From contig NZ_CP134977.1 in assembly GCF_039349365.1 (NCBI RefSeq), positions 62,001 to 126,000 on the forward strand: DNA of 64,000 bases, written 5' to 3'. Position numbers and translations under genes: made by a program. Source of the DNA: Buchnera aphidicola (Shivaphis celti). Lineage in GTDB: Bacteria > Pseudomonadota > Gammaproteobacteria > Enterobacterales > Enterobacteriaceae. Below are positions 26,193 to 37,000 of this stretch, piece after piece (the stretch's first letter is position 1; every line of letters begins with the position of its first letter). The notes below the pieces were generated by a model that ran no database searches, was not told where the DNA came from, and saw nothing but the letters and a program-made list of their open reading frames with translations.

Positions 26193-28576
26193 TGAAAGTA
26201 AGTGAACAATGTATACGAAATTGGATTTCTGTACCATTAAGTATCGAACATATTTGCCAGCAACTTACATATTCTGGTCTTGAAGTTGAAGAAATTAAAT
26301 ATCCGAAATTTGATTTTTCTAAATTTATTATTGGAAAAATTATTCATTGCATGCAACATCCTAATAAAAGTGATTTTTTTATTTTTATGGTAAATATCGG
26401 AATGAATAAAAATATTAGGATTGTACATAATCATAAAATAAAAAAAAATAAAAAAGTCGTAATTGCTTTGCCTGAATCAAAATTATTGAACCATAAGTTT
26501 GTAAAATTGGTAAATATTTTTGGAGTATTATCAGAAGGAATATTTTGTAAATTTTTACATGTAAATATTTTTATTGGCGATGATAATATTATACAATTAC
26601 CAGATGATGCTCCTATAGGAATAGATTTTCGAAAATATTATTTTTGTCAAAATATTATTCTTAAAGTAAATGTTACTCCAAATAGATTAGATGCTTTAGG
26701 AGCATTAGGTATTGCAAGAGAAGTATCTATTTTAAATAATTTACCTTTACCTCAAATAAAGAAAACAGATATTTTAAATAATTCTTTTGATGAATTTAAT
26801 ATAAATATGAAAAATATTAATATTATTTTTAGTTTATTAGGAGTAGTGGTAAATAAAATTAATTTAAAATTTTCTACTCCAGATTGGATTCAGTTATATT
26901 TAAGAAGGTTCAATATTTCTCCAGTAAATATTATTATTGATATTTTTAATTATGTTTTTTTAAAATTTGGTCATTCTTTATACATTTTTAGTAGTTCTGA
27001 AGATATAAATAATATTTCTATATGTTATGCAAATAATGGAGACTTTCTTGAGTATAATAAAAAAAAGATTTTTTTAAATAGTAAAATGTTAATTATTAAA
27101 AGTGATAAAAAAATTATTTCTTATTTAGGAAATATTGATTACGATTTTCTTCCATGTAATACGAATCATGAAAATTTATTTATTGGATCATTTTTTATTG
27201 AACCTGAAGTATTAAATAATTCTATTTATCATTTCAAGAAAAAAAAATCAATTTTTTTTAATGAATATTTTGTTAATCCGTATGATCAAGAATTTGTAAT
27301 CAATTATGTTGCAAATTTATTTATAAAGATTTGTCATGGAAATATAAAAAGTCCTGTTAAGATTGTTCAATCAAAACGATATAATAATTTTATTAATAGA
27401 AAAATAAAATTGTTTTACGAAGATATCAATAGTATTGTAGGGTATAATATAGATATTAATATTATTCATAGTATTTTGAAACAATTACACTATCATGTTG
27501 TTTATAAGAATCGTTTTTGGATATTAACTCCTCCAGTATGGAGAATTGATATTTTTATTAAAGAAGATATTATTTCAGATATTTTAAGAATATATAACTA
27601 TAATAATATACCGGAAAAAATATTGACATCTAAATTTTTTATATCAGAAGATAACATTTTACATTCTTCTTTAAAAAGAGTGAAATATACATTAATTGAT
27701 TCTGGTTATCATGAAGTAATTAATTATAGTTTTGTTGATCCAGGTATACAAAATATAATTTATAAACATGTAGATTGTATATCGTTGATTAATCCTATAT
27801 CAAAAGAATTATCATGTATGAGATTTTCTTTAATACCTGGTTTATTAAAAATGTTACTGTATCATCAAAATCGTCAATATGAAGAAGTGAGATTTTTTGA
27901 AAGTGGTTTATGTTTTATAAAAAATAATCATTATCATTTAGGGGTAGAACAAAATTTATATTTATCTGGGATTATTGGAAATATTAATTATAAAAATCAT
28001 TGGGATGGAAATGAAAAACGGTTTGATTTTTATGATATAAAAGGAGATGTAGAATCTATATTTTCTTCAATAGGTTATTTACAAGATATTTCTTTTAAAA
28101 AAAAGAATATGTCTTATTTAAAAAAAGGAAGTAGTGCAGAAATTATTTTTCATAATTGTGTTATTGGTTACGTTGGTGCTTTAAATCCATATTTATTACA
28201 ACAATTTGATTTAACCTATTCGGTTTTTTTATTTGAATTATATTGGCATAAAATAAATTTTCAAAATATACAATGTATAAAAAAAATCTCTGATTTTCCA
28301 TCTAGTAAACGAGATTTGTCCATTATTGTTAGTAATAATATTTTAGTAGGTGATTTAATAGCTGCTTGTAAAAAAGAATTTGTTGAATATATTTCGGAAA
28401 TTTATATATATGATATATATCGGGGCAATAATATTCCAACTGGAAAAAAAAGTGTAACATTTACAATAATATTTCAAAGTGTGAATAAAACTCTGGAAGA
28501 AAAAGAAATTAATTTTATGATAGATGTTTGTATGAAATTATTAAAAAAAAAATTTTCAGCAATTTTAAGAAATTGA
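26192..28576 (+). CDS. pheT: Phenylalanyl-tRNA synthetase, beta subunit, with eroded editing region
   Basis: Beta subunit of PheRS; it binds tRNA-Phe and normally hydrolyses Tyr-tRNA-Phe. It has 794 residues (E. coli 795). The N-terminal tRNA-binding fold (about 40-150), VTPNRLDALG, the C-terminal class II-like core and the ferredoxin-like anticodon domain (KRDLSIIV) are recognisable. The B3/B4 editing region (about 215-365) is poorly conserved: the segment matching E. coli GQPMHAFD reads GHSLYIFS, so the editing His appears replaced by Tyr, and the LLECAFF segment reads FIGSFF. Synthesis is probably intact and proofreading doubtful. Starts within the pheS stop codon (TAATG). Confidence 0.94.
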   Translation: MKVSEQCIRNWISVPLSIEHICQQLTYSGLEVEEIKYPKFDFSKFIIGKIIHCMQHPNKSDFFIFMVNIGMNKNIRIVHNHKIKKNKKVVIALPESKLLNHKFVKLVNIFGVLSEGIFCKFLHVNIFIGDDNIIQLPDDAPIGIDFRKYYFCQNIILKVNVTPNRLDALGALGIAREVSILNNLPLPQIKKTDILNNSFDEFNINMKNINIIFSLLGVVVNKINLKFSTPDWIQLYLRRFNISPVNIIIDIFNYVFLKFGHSLYIFSSSEDINNISICYANNGDFLEYNKKKIFLNSKMLIIKSDKKIISYLGNIDYDFLPCNTNHENLFIGSFFIEPEVLNNSIYHFKKKKSIFFNEYFVNPYDQEFVINYVANLFIKICHGNIKSPVKIVQSKRYNNFINRKIKLFYEDINSIVGYNIDINIIHSILKQLHYHVVYKNRFWILTPPVWRIDIFIKEDIISDILRIYNYNNIPEKILTSKFFISEDNILHSSLKRVKYTLIDSGYHEVINYSFVDPGIQNIIYKHVDCISLINPISKELSCMRFSLIPGLLKMLLYHQNRQYEEVRFFESGLCFIKNNHYHLGVEQNLYLSGIIGNINYKNHWDGNEKRFDFYDIKGDVESIFSSIGYLQDISFKKKNMSYLKKGSSAEIIFHNCVIGYVGALNPYLLQQFDLTYSVFLFELYWHKINFQNIQCIKKISDFPSSKRDLSIIVSNNILVGDLIAACKKEFVEYISEIYIYDIYRGNNIPTGKKSVTFTIIFQSVNKTLEEKEINFMIDVCMKLLKKKFSAILRN

Positions 28577-28633
28577 TTTTTTTTATTTTTTAAAGTTGCG
28601 AAATATGTATATAAATTATTTTTATCTTATTAT

Positions 28634-30700
28634 TTATAATTTATTAAAATCGGTCATCATTAAGAATAATTTTTTTGCTTTTTTTAATACGTTTATTCGA
28701 TTAATTTTAATTTCTTTATTTGTATATTTAATTGAATTTTGGTCTAAAAAATCTTTCACTGGATTGTTTAATTGTATTAAATATTTTAAAAATTTTTTAT
28801 ATTTTTGAGTATATAAAATATTTTTTGATAGGTAATAAATATTATGTATTTGTATAAATAATTTTTTTTCACTTTCATTTTGTATTAATTGATAATTTAT
28901 TTGGTTATTTATACTATTACTTTTATTTATTTTTAATAAATTATGAATTCTTTTATATGTAGAAATTAGTGTTTGAAATTCTGTTTTTTGTATTACTTGA
29001 TGTAGTAAATTAATTTTTTTATCAATTTTTAATATATTATTATGATTGTTAGAAAACACTGATTGAAGAATTTCATTTTTATATTTTTTATTTTTATACC
29101 ATATATATAATCTATTTAAAATAAATTTAGTAATGGGTTCTAATACTGTATTTTTTTTTTTTATTAAGTTGTATGATTGAATTGATTTTATAATTAAATT
29201 TTTTAAATTTAAGTTAATTTTTTTTTCAATGATTATTCTTATAATGCCAATCGATAATCTTCTTAAACCAAATGGATCTTTATCTTGTGTAGGTATTCTA
29301 TTTATTAAAAATAATCCAGTAATGGTATCAATTTTATCAATAATGGATAATAAACAGCCAGTAAAACTTGATGGTAATATATCTCCTGAAAATTTTGGTT
29401 GATAATGTTCTTTAATTGCAAGAGAGGTATTTTTTGTTTCTCCATCATATAAGGAATAATTCATTCCGATTATTCCAGCAAGTTCTGGAAATTCATATAC
29501 CATTTTTGTTTTTAAATCACATTTAGATAAATAAGTTGATCGAATATTTTCTTCTAAATTAGAAGTTGTGTATTTTGTAATATATTTCATTATTGTCACT
29601 AATCTATTAGTTTTATCAAATATAGTACCTAATTGTTCATGAAAAATAATTTTTTGTAATAATGGAAAATATTCTTTTAATTTGATATTTCGATCATGGT
29701 TAAAGAAGAAATTTACATCAGATAATTTAGCATTTAATACACGTTCATTTCCTATAATAATGTTTGCGATATCTTTAGAATTGGTATTAGAAATAATAAT
29801 GAAATATGATGTTAATTGATTGTTATGATTATATATTGGTAAATATTTTTGAATATGTTGCATAATATGTACTAAAATATTTTCTGGTAGTTTTAAAAAT
29901 TTATTTTTGAATTGACCATATAAAACTTTCGGAAATTCTATTAGACAAGATATTTCTTGTATTAAATTACAGTTTTTTTTTATTTTACTTTTTAGTTTAT
30001 TGAGAATTTTTTTTATTTGATATTCTATTTTTTTTATTCTAAGATCAAATTTTGTTATTACCTTACCTTTTTTATATAGTATATGTTCATATTCTTTAGC
30101 GTTGTTGATTTTAATTTTTTTAAAATTTGTTATTATATTACCATATACTATTTTTTTAGAAGATAAACCAAAATGATTAAATGGAATCATTTTATTATTT
30201 AATAAAATTAAAATATGTCGAATGGGTCTAATGAATTTTATATCATGATTATTCCATTTCATTGGTTTTTTAAAATATATTTTTTTTATTTTATCTAATA
30301 TTATTTTATATAAAATATTTTCTAATTTTATTTTTTTATTATTTTCATAAAATAGCCATTCATTGTTATATTGTTTTAATATTTTAGTTTGATTTATTTT
30401 TATATTATATTTTTTTAGCCATTTTATAGTTGGTTCTGTAATATTTTTTTTTTCGTCAAATGCATTTTTTATAGATGGTCCTTTTATAGTGATTTTTTTT
30501 TTAATGATTTTTGTTTGAATATTATTAATTTTTATTGCTATTCTTCTCGGTGTATAAAATAAATTTATACTATAAAATTTGATTTGATTTGTATTTAATT
30601 CTTGTATAATATTTTGATAAAAATATTTTGCTACTTTTCTGATTTGATTTGCTGGAATATCTTCAATATTAATTTCAATTAAACAAGTTTTATAATTCAT
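28634..30700 (-). CDS. glyS: Glycyl-tRNA synthetase, beta subunit
   Basis: tRNA-binding subunit of the bacterial alpha2-beta2 GlyRS. It has 688 residues (E. coli 689). Family landmarks: IEDIPANQI near the N-terminus, FIRPIRHIL near 155, the HD-like segments SKCDLKTKMVYEFPELAGIMG-like near 400 (here the final residues read GIIG), HYQPKFSGD near 430, and DPFGLRR near 480. The C-terminal anticodon-binding region is lysine-rich. It starts 1 base after glyQ ends, so the two are co-translated. It converges with pheT across a 57-base gap. Confidence 0.96.
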   Translation of the reverse strand: MNYKTCLIEINIEDIPANQIRKVAKYFYQNIIQELNTNQIKFYSINLFYTPRRIAIKINNIQTKIIKKKITIKGPSIKNAFDEKKNITEPTIKWLKKYNIKINQTKILKQYNNEWLFYENNKKIKLENILYKIILDKIKKIYFKKPMKWNNHDIKFIRPIRHILILLNNKMIPFNHFGLSSKKIVYGNIITNFKKIKINNAKEYEHILYKKGKVITKFDLRIKKIEYQIKKILNKLKSKIKKNCNLIQEISCLIEFPKVLYGQFKNKFLKLPENILVHIMQHIQKYLPIYNHNNQLTSYFIIISNTNSKDIANIIIGNERVLNAKLSDVNFFFNHDRNIKLKEYFPLLQKIIFHEQLGTIFDKTNRLVTIMKYITKYTTSNLEENIRSTYLSKCDLKTKMVYEFPELAGIIGMNYSLYDGETKNTSLAIKEHYQPKFSGDILPSSFTGCLLSIIDKIDTITGLFLINRIPTQDKDPFGLRRLSIGIIRIIIEKKINLNLKNLIIKSIQSYNLIKKKNTVLEPITKFILNRLYIWYKNKKYKNEILQSVFSNNHNNILKIDKKINLLHQVIQKTEFQTLISTYKRIHNLLKINKSNSINNQINYQLIQNESEKKLFIQIHNIYYLSKNILYTQKYKKFLKYLIQLNNPVKDFLDQNSIKYTNKEIKINRINVLKKAKKLFLMMTDFNKL

Positions 30701-30701
30701 A

Positions 30702-31616
30702 TTATGGTATTTCTCTCTTAATTAAAGGAAATCCTTCAGTGACATAATATTTATAATAATTTTGTGCAATTTCTGCTGATAAAGATCGTATTTGAAAAAT
30801 ATATTTTTGTCGTTCTGTATTAGAGATCACTTGTTTAGCATCAATGACATTAAAATTATGAATAGCATGTAAAATATGTTCATAGGATGGAATAATTAAT
30901 GGTTTTTTTAATGATATTAATCTTTTTGCTTCTTTTATGTGTTCGTTAAATAATATTATTAATGATTTTATGTTTGATTGCTGGAAATTGTACATTGATT
31001 GTTCAATTTCATTATTTTTGAATAATTCTTTGTAGTATATTTTAAAGTATTTATTTTCATCCCACAAAATGTCATAAACATTATTAATATTTTGAATATT
31101 CATTGCAATTCTTTCTATTCCATATGTAATTTCTACTGTTATAGGATTACAAATTATTGATCCCATTTTTTGAAAATATGTAAATTGTGTAACTTCCATT
31201 CCATTAATCCAAATTTCCCATCCAATACCCCACGCCCCTAGTGTAGTATTTTCCCAATTATCTTCTATGAATCGTATATCGTTTTTTTTTGTACTAATAT
31301 TAATTTCTTGCAAAGATTTTAAATATAATTGTTGAATATTATTTGGAGCGGGTTTAATTATGACTTGTAACTGATAATATTGTTGTAGTCTGTTTGGATT
31401 ATTACTATATCTTCCATCTGTTGGTCGTCTTGAGTTTTGTATATACGCTACTCTTAGTGGTTTAGGTCCGATAGATTTAAAAAAAGTATATTGGTGAAAT
31501 GTTCCGGCTCCTACCTCAATGTCTATTGGTTGTAAAATTATACAACCATTTTTTGACCAAAAATTTTTTAATTTAGAAATTATTTCACAACATGTAATTT
31601 TTTTTTTTTTTTTCAT
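30702..31616 (-). CDS. glyQ: Glycyl-tRNA synthetase, alpha subunit
   Basis: Catalytic class II subunit of GlyRS. It has 304 residues (E. coli 303). Conserved blocks: GCIILQPIDIEVGAGTFH near 25-40, SRRPTDGRYSNNPNRLQ near 65, VEDNWENTTLGAWG-type segment (here IEDNWENTTLGAWG) near 120, NGMEVTQFTYFQ near 140, and TYGIERIAM near 165. The start codon is followed at once by 16 A residues, so the N-terminus is five lysines. The reading frame is intact as given. It is divergent from rplY. Confidence 0.97.
   Translation of the reverse strand: MKKKKKITCCEIISKLKNFWSKNGCIILQPIDIEVGAGTFHQYTFFKSIGPKPLRVAYIQNSRRPTDGRYSNNPNRLQQYYQLQVIIKPAPNNIQQLYLKSLQEINISTKKNDIRFIEDNWENTTLGAWGIGWEIWINGMEVTQFTYFQKMGSIICNPITVEITYGIERIAMNIQNINNVYDILWDENKYFKIYYKELFKNNEIEQSMYNFQQSNIKSLIILFNEHIKEAKRLISLKKPLIIPSYEHILHAIHNFNVIDAKQVISNTERQKYIFQIRSLSAEIAQNYYKYYVTEGFPLIKREIP
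31598..31613 (-). repeat. 16-A homopolymer right after the glyQ start codon
   Basis: On the minus strand ATG (31614-31616) is followed by sixteen A residues (31598-31613). The tract is in frame as sequenced but sits at the most damaging position for slippage. Confidence 0.85.
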
Positions 31617-31814
31617 TTTTTTTAATATTTCGTTATTTGAATATATATGATATTATTTGTTTTATATAATGAATATTTTATTATTTAATGTTTTATATTA
31701 TATATTTTATTTAGAAAAATTTTTTAAATTAAAAATTTTTGATTTTATATATTTTACAATATTTCATATAACTGAATTGTTTTTATATTTATTTTTTATT
31801 TTAAGGTATAATGC

Positions 31815-32102
31815 ATGACTATTATTTTTGGAGAGAAAAGGATTAAATTTGGAAAAAGTATTAGTAAAAGACTAAGGAATATTGATAATAAAATTCCAGG
31901 AATAATTTATGGAAATAATCATCCAACATTATATATATCTTTAAATCATGAAATTATTTTAAATTTACTAGATAAAAAAAATTTTTTTTCTGATGATATT
32001 ACGATTATTGTTTTACAAAAAAAATATTTAGTTCGTTTACAATCAATTCAAAAACATTGTTTTAAAAAAAAAATTTTACATATTGATTTTTTATATAAAT
32101 AA
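31815..32102 (+). CDS. rplY: Ribosomal protein bL25
   Basis: 5S rRNA-binding protein of the 50S subunit, short form without the CTC extension. It has 95 residues (E. coli 94). Recognisable motifs: KRLRNIDNKIPGIIYG (E. coli RRLRAANKFPAIIYG) near 20-35 and the C-terminal HIDFLYK (E. coli HIDFVRA). AAGG is 8 bases before the ATG. It is convergent with the DedA-family gene. Confidence 0.94.
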   Translation: MTIIFGEKRIKFGKSISKRLRNIDNKIPGIIYGNNHPTLYISLNHEIILNLLDKKNFFSDDITIIVLQKKYLVRLQSIQKHCFKKKILHIDFLYK

Positions 32103-32117
32103 AATTGTGTTTAATTT

Positions 32118-32172
32118 TCGGTACGTAATTATTTAATTACATTGTAATAATTTTTTATTTGATTCGTACCGA
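32118..32172 (+). terminator. Nested hairpin between rplY and the DedA-family gene
   Basis: TCGGTACG (32118-32125) and CGTACCGA (32165-32172) form an 8-bp perfect outer stem with unusually high GC for this genome. Inside it GTAATTA (32125-32131) pairs with TAATTAC (32134-32140), sharing the base at 32125. It fills the 79-base gap between two convergent genes, so it is probably a bidirectional transcript end. Confidence 0.55.
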
Positions 32173-32181
32173 TTGATTAAA

Positions 32182-32889
32182 TTATTTTTTTCTCTTATTA
32201 AACAATATAATAAAATAGTATATTTTTTTTAAGTATTTTTTGATATTTTTTATTTTTAATGTGTACAAAAAGTTATAATTTTTGATATTTTTAAAATATA
32301 TAGATGTGATCCATATTAGTATACTAATGCATAATAGGATGAGGAATATTAACCATATAGCTGTTTTTTTGAGAGTATAATGAGGATTTTTTATCATTAA
32401 TCCTGTGCAAATACCTGGAATAAAATACAATATAGGCCATATTATACATCCTATAAAACTTGGAAAAATAAATTTTTTTATTGGTATTTCCATCATTCCT
32501 GCCATCATGGGAATTAATGGTCTTGTTGGACCAAAAAATTTTCCAAATAATATTGTTATTAGACTGTAATTATGTAAAAAGTTTTTTATTTTATTAAATA
32601 AAATGATATTTTTTTTAAATATATAAATTCGATATATCCAGTTTTTAAACTTCCATCCTATATAATAGGATATGTAATCTCCTACAGAACAAGTGATAAT
32701 ACTAATTATCCAAGTAGTATAAAATGATAATTTTCCACTTCCAATCAGTGTTCCTATTGCAGACATTAAGATCATTCCCGGAAAAACTAATCCGATTATT
32801 GCCAATGATTCTAAAAAAGTTATTGTCATGACTAATATAATTGGATGCGATGTAAACTTTTTTATCAAATGTAGTATAAAAACTTTCAT
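32182..32889 (-). CDS. yabI: DedA-family inner-membrane protein (YabI-like)
   Basis: DedA proteins are multi-pass inner-membrane proteins linked to membrane homeostasis and, for some members, undecaprenyl-phosphate or lipid flipping. It has 235 residues with about five to six hydrophobic segments. The family signature FGKFFGPTRPLIPMMAGM lies near 115-132, and the GDYISYYIGWK segment near 70. The GPTRPLIPM form matches E. coli YabI better than DedA or YqjA. It lies between rplY and rsmA, with no operon partner. The exact substrate is not known from the sequence. Confidence 0.85.
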   Translation of the reverse strand: MKVFILHLIKKFTSHPIILVMTITFLESLAIIGLVFPGMILMSAIGTLIGSGKLSFYTTWIISIITCSVGDYISYYIGWKFKNWIYRIYIFKKNIILFNKIKNFLHNYSLITILFGKFFGPTRPLIPMMAGMMEIPIKKFIFPSFIGCIIWPILYFIPGICTGLMIKNPHYTLKKTAIWLIFLILLCISILIWITSIYFKNIKNYNFLYTLKIKNIKKYLKKIYYFIILFNKRKK

Positions 32890-33040
32890 AGTATCTCGTA
32901 TTTTAAATTTTTATCAGTAATTTTTTATCTTAATGTATAGTTTTTATAGAAATTATTATCGTTGATATGAAATAAATTAATGTCTTTTTTTTATTTTATT
33001 GAAATGTTATAATTATTTTATTTTACGATATCAATAGTTT

Positions 33041-33886
33041 ATGTTGTATATTCCATTTTCTTCATATATTCCAAAAAAATCTTTAGGTCAGAATTTTTTA
33101 CAAGATACAAAAATTATAAATAAAATTATTCATTTTATCAAACCAAATCATGATCACTTGTTAGTTGAAATTGGACCAGGTTTGGCAGCTTTGACTCATT
33201 TAATTTGTAATTATGTTGATTATTTAGTTGTAATTGAAATAGATAAAAAATTATCTGATTTTTTAAAAAAATACTCATTTTCTTGTAAAGTTCTTATATA
33301 TGAAAGAAATGTTTTATTTTTTGATTTTAAGAAATTATTCTTTCAGGAAAATCAATTATTGCGGGTTTTTGGTAATATACCATATAACATTTCAGTGCAG
33401 TTGATTTTTCATTTGATAAAATTTCGACATTTTATTTTTGACATTAATTTTATGGTGCAAAAGGAAGTGGCGGATCGTTTAATGGCATTACCTGGTAATA
33501 AATGTTATGGACGATTGAGCATTATTGCTCAGTGTTATTATAATATATATTTTGGTTTTGATATTTCTCCAAATTCTTTTTTTCCAAAACCGAAGGTATA
33601 TTCTAGTTTTATAAAAATGATACCTAAATTAAATCCGTTACTTCCATTTAACAAAATGAATATTTTACAGTACATAACATCTTTTGCATTTAAAAAAAGG
33701 AGAAAAATGATAAGAAATAGTTTAAAAGGTATTTTTGATGAAAATACCTTATTTTTATTAAACATTAATCCTGATTTACGAGCAGAAGATTTGTCCGTTC
33801 AAGAATATTGTAAGTTATCTGATTTTTATTTTAGTAAACTACATAATTTAAATCCAAAGTTTTATAAATTTATTGATAATAGTTAA
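33041..33886 (+). CDS. rsmA: 16S rRNA (adenine1518/1519-N6)-dimethyltransferase
   Basis: KsgA/RsmA dimethylates two adjacent adenines in the 3' hairpin of 16S rRNA late in 30S assembly, using S-adenosylmethionine. It has 281 residues (E. coli 273). Motifs: KKSLGQNFLQD near 12-22, the SAM loop VEIGPGLAALT near 45, and catalytic GNIPYNIS near 112 (E. coli GNLPYNIS). No strong ribosome-binding site precedes the ATG. It is convergent with carB, with a 132-base spacer. Confidence 0.96.
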   Translation: MLYIPFSSYIPKKSLGQNFLQDTKIINKIIHFIKPNHDHLLVEIGPGLAALTHLICNYVDYLVVIEIDKKLSDFLKKYSFSCKVLIYERNVLFFDFKKLFFQENQLLRVFGNIPYNISVQLIFHLIKFRHFIFDINFMVQKEVADRLMALPGNKCYGRLSIIAQCYYNIYFGFDISPNSFFPKPKVYSSFIKMIPKLNPLLPFNKMNILQYITSFAFKKRRKMIRNSLKGIFDENTLFLLNINPDLRAEDLSVQEYCKLSDFYFSKLHNLNPKFYKFIDNS

Positions 33887-33942
33887 TAAACGTAATAATT
33901 TTATTTTATTAAAAAAAGTATAAATTCTAATTTTTATTAGAT

Positions 33943-33960
33943 ATATATATATATATATAT
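33943..33960. repeat. (AT)9 dinucleotide repeat
   Basis: Nine perfect AT repeats in the 132-base spacer between convergent rsmA and carB. Such a tract can extrude as a self-complementary hairpin and may help end transcripts, but it may equally be simple AT drift. Confidence 0.7.
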
Positions 33961-34018
33961 TTATATAAAAATTTTATTAATTTAAAATTTACATTTTCAT
34001 AATATATGATTTATATTG

Positions 34019-37000
34019 TTAAATTTTTTTATTAATATTTTGTAATTTAAAAATTTTTATATTATTATTGTTATTATGTAGTGACATGATTGTTGCAAAT
34101 GCTGCATTAATTGTAGTATCGCAATGTATATGATATTCTAAAGCAAGTGATCTAATATGTGAAATATATTTGTTTTTTTGATTTGTAGGAGTGGTATCGA
34201 TAATATAAGAATATTCCCCATTTTTTATATGATCTTGAATATTTGGCCTTCCTTCATTTATTTTGTTGACAATTCTGGATTGTATACCTGATTTTTTTAA
34301 AATACAATTAATAAATTCTGTTGTATCAATTTTAAATCCTATTTTAATTAATAATATTGATAAATTAATTATATGTTTTTCTTCTGTTTTTTTTAATTTT
34401 AATAGTACACGTTTAATTTTTTTTATATTTGTATTTGCTCCTAACATTGCTTTAGAAAAAGCTTGGTGAAATGTTTTCCCGATTCCCATAACTTCTCCGG
34501 TGGATCGCATTTCTGGTCCTAATATAGGATCTACTCCAATAAATTTATTAAATGGAAGAACAGATTCTTTTACAGAAAAATGTGATAAATTAATTTTTTT
34601 GTTTTTGTATCCTTGCTTCTCTAGTGTTTTTCCAATCATAACTTTTGCTGCTATTTTTGCTAATGGGAATCCTGTTGCTTTGGACACAAAAGGTATAGAT
34701 CTTGATGCTCGAGGATTGACTTCTAGTATGTATATTATATTTTTTTGAATAGCGATTTGTACATTCATTAATCCCTGTACTGATAATGCAAAAGCTAGTT
34801 TGGTTACTTGTTGCTTAATTTTTTGTTTGGTTTTTTTATCTAATGTATATGTTGGGAGAGAACAACAAGAATCTCCGGAATGTATTCCAGCTTGTTCAAT
34901 ATGTTCCATAATACCTCCAATTAATATATCTTTTTTGTCACAAATAATATCAACATCAATTTCAATAGCATTTTCTAAATATTGATCTAGTAATATAGGA
35001 TTATTTTTATTTGGTTTTAATATTTCAATGAAATATTTTTTTAATTCTATTTCATTGTATACTATTCTCATAAATTTACCTCCTAGTACATAGGATGGTC
35101 TAACCATAATAGGATAATTTATTAATTTAGCCTGTTCTATTCCTTCTTGTATACTATGTATAGTTGCATTTTTTGGTTGTTGTAAATTTAATTTCGATAC
35201 AATTTTTTGAAATTTATTTCTATCTTCTGCGATATCGATTTGATCTGGTTGTGTTCCAATAATTGGTATATTAAAATTTTTTAATTTTTTTGCTAATTTT
35301 AGTGGTGTTTGTCCTCCGTATTGAATTAATAAACCTGTTGGTTTTTCTATACGAACGACCTCTAATATATTTTCTAAAGTAATTGGTTCAAAATATAATC
35401 TATCAGAAATATCGTAATCTGTAGAAACAGTTTCAGGATTACAATTTATCATAATAGTTTCATAACCTTCTTCTTTCAACGACTGTGCAGCATGTACGCA
35501 ACAATAGTCAAATTCTATTCCCTGTCCTATTCGATTTGGTCCACTTCCTAGAATAATAATTTTTTTGTTTGTATCATGAATATTAGATTCACACTCTTCT
35601 TCCCATGTTGAATACATATAGGCTGTTTCAGTATGAAATTCTGCCGCGCAAGTATCAATTCTTTTATATACAGGATGTAAATTTAAATTATAACGCATAG
35701 TTCGAATATCTTTTTCATTCATGTGCATCAATTTTGCAATTCTTAAATCTGAAAAACCTTTACTTTTAATTTTTTTTAAAAAATTATAATTAATTTCATA
35801 AAAATTTTTTGTTTTAATAATTTCTTCATGATCAATAATATCTTTTATTTCTGTTAAAAACCAAGTATCAATAGAAGTTAATTTATATATTTTTTTAATA
35901 GTAAAACCCATTCTAAATGCATCCGCAATATACCATAATCTTCCAGATCCTGGATTTTTAAGTTCATATGTAATTTTTTTTTCTGTTTTTTTATCTCGAT
36001 TATTAATTTGTGAATCAAATCCACTAAATTCAATTTCTAACCCCTGTATAGCTTTTTGAATAGATTCTTGAAATGTTCTGCCAATAGCCATAACTTCACC
36101 AACAGATTTCATTTGTGTTGTTAATCTATCATTACAGCCTATAAATTTTTCAAAATTAAATCGGGGTATTTTAGTAACAACATAATCAATTGTAGGCTCA
36201 AAAGAGGATGGAATATTAGAATAAGTAATATCATTTTTTAATTCATTTAAAGTATATCCTACTGCTAATTTTGCAGCTATTTTTGCGATTGGAAATCCTG
36301 TTGCTTTTGAAGCTAATGCGGAAGAACGAGAAACTCTAGGATTCATTTCGATTACTAACATACGACCATTTTGTGGATTGATTGCAAATTGTACATTTGA
36401 ACCACCTGTTTCTACTCCAATTTCTTGTAAGATTTTAATAGATGCATTACGCATTAATTGATATTCTTTATCAGTTAGAGTCTGAGCAGGAGCTACAGTA
36501 ATAGAATCTCCGGTATGTATTCCCATAGGATCAATATTTTCTATACTGCATACTATAATGCAATTATTATTACTGTCGCGAACTACTTCCATTTCATACT
36601 CTTTCCAACCTAAGAGAGATTCATCAATTAATAATTCTTTTGTCGGAGATAAGTTCAATCCTTTTTCACAAATACTTTTGTATTCTTCGTAATTATATGC
36701 AATACCTCCTCCTGTTCCACCCATAGTAAAAGAAGGACGAATAATACAAGGAAAACCAATTAATTCTGATACCTTATTCGCTTCTTCCATATTATGTACA
36801 ATTTCACATTTTGCAGTTTTTAATCCAATTTTTTCTATTGCTTTTTTAAATAGATTTCTATTTTCTGCTTTTTTTATTGCTTGAATACTTGCTCCAATAA
36901 TTTTTACATTATAGTCTGATAAAATATTTTTTTTATGTAATTGTAATGTACAGTTTAATGCAACTTGTCCTCCCATAGTTGGTAATATAGCATCTGGTTT

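Noticed and set aside
26192-28576. Possible pseudogene status of pheT because of the diverged central region
   Set aside because: The frame is open over 794 codons, and the N-terminal tRNA-binding, catalytic-like and anticodon domains are conserved; only the editing region is degraded.
33887-34018. (AT)9 tract as a replication-origin-like or attachment site
   Set aside because: No DnaA boxes, GATC clusters or direct repeats accompany it; simple AT drift is enough to explain it.
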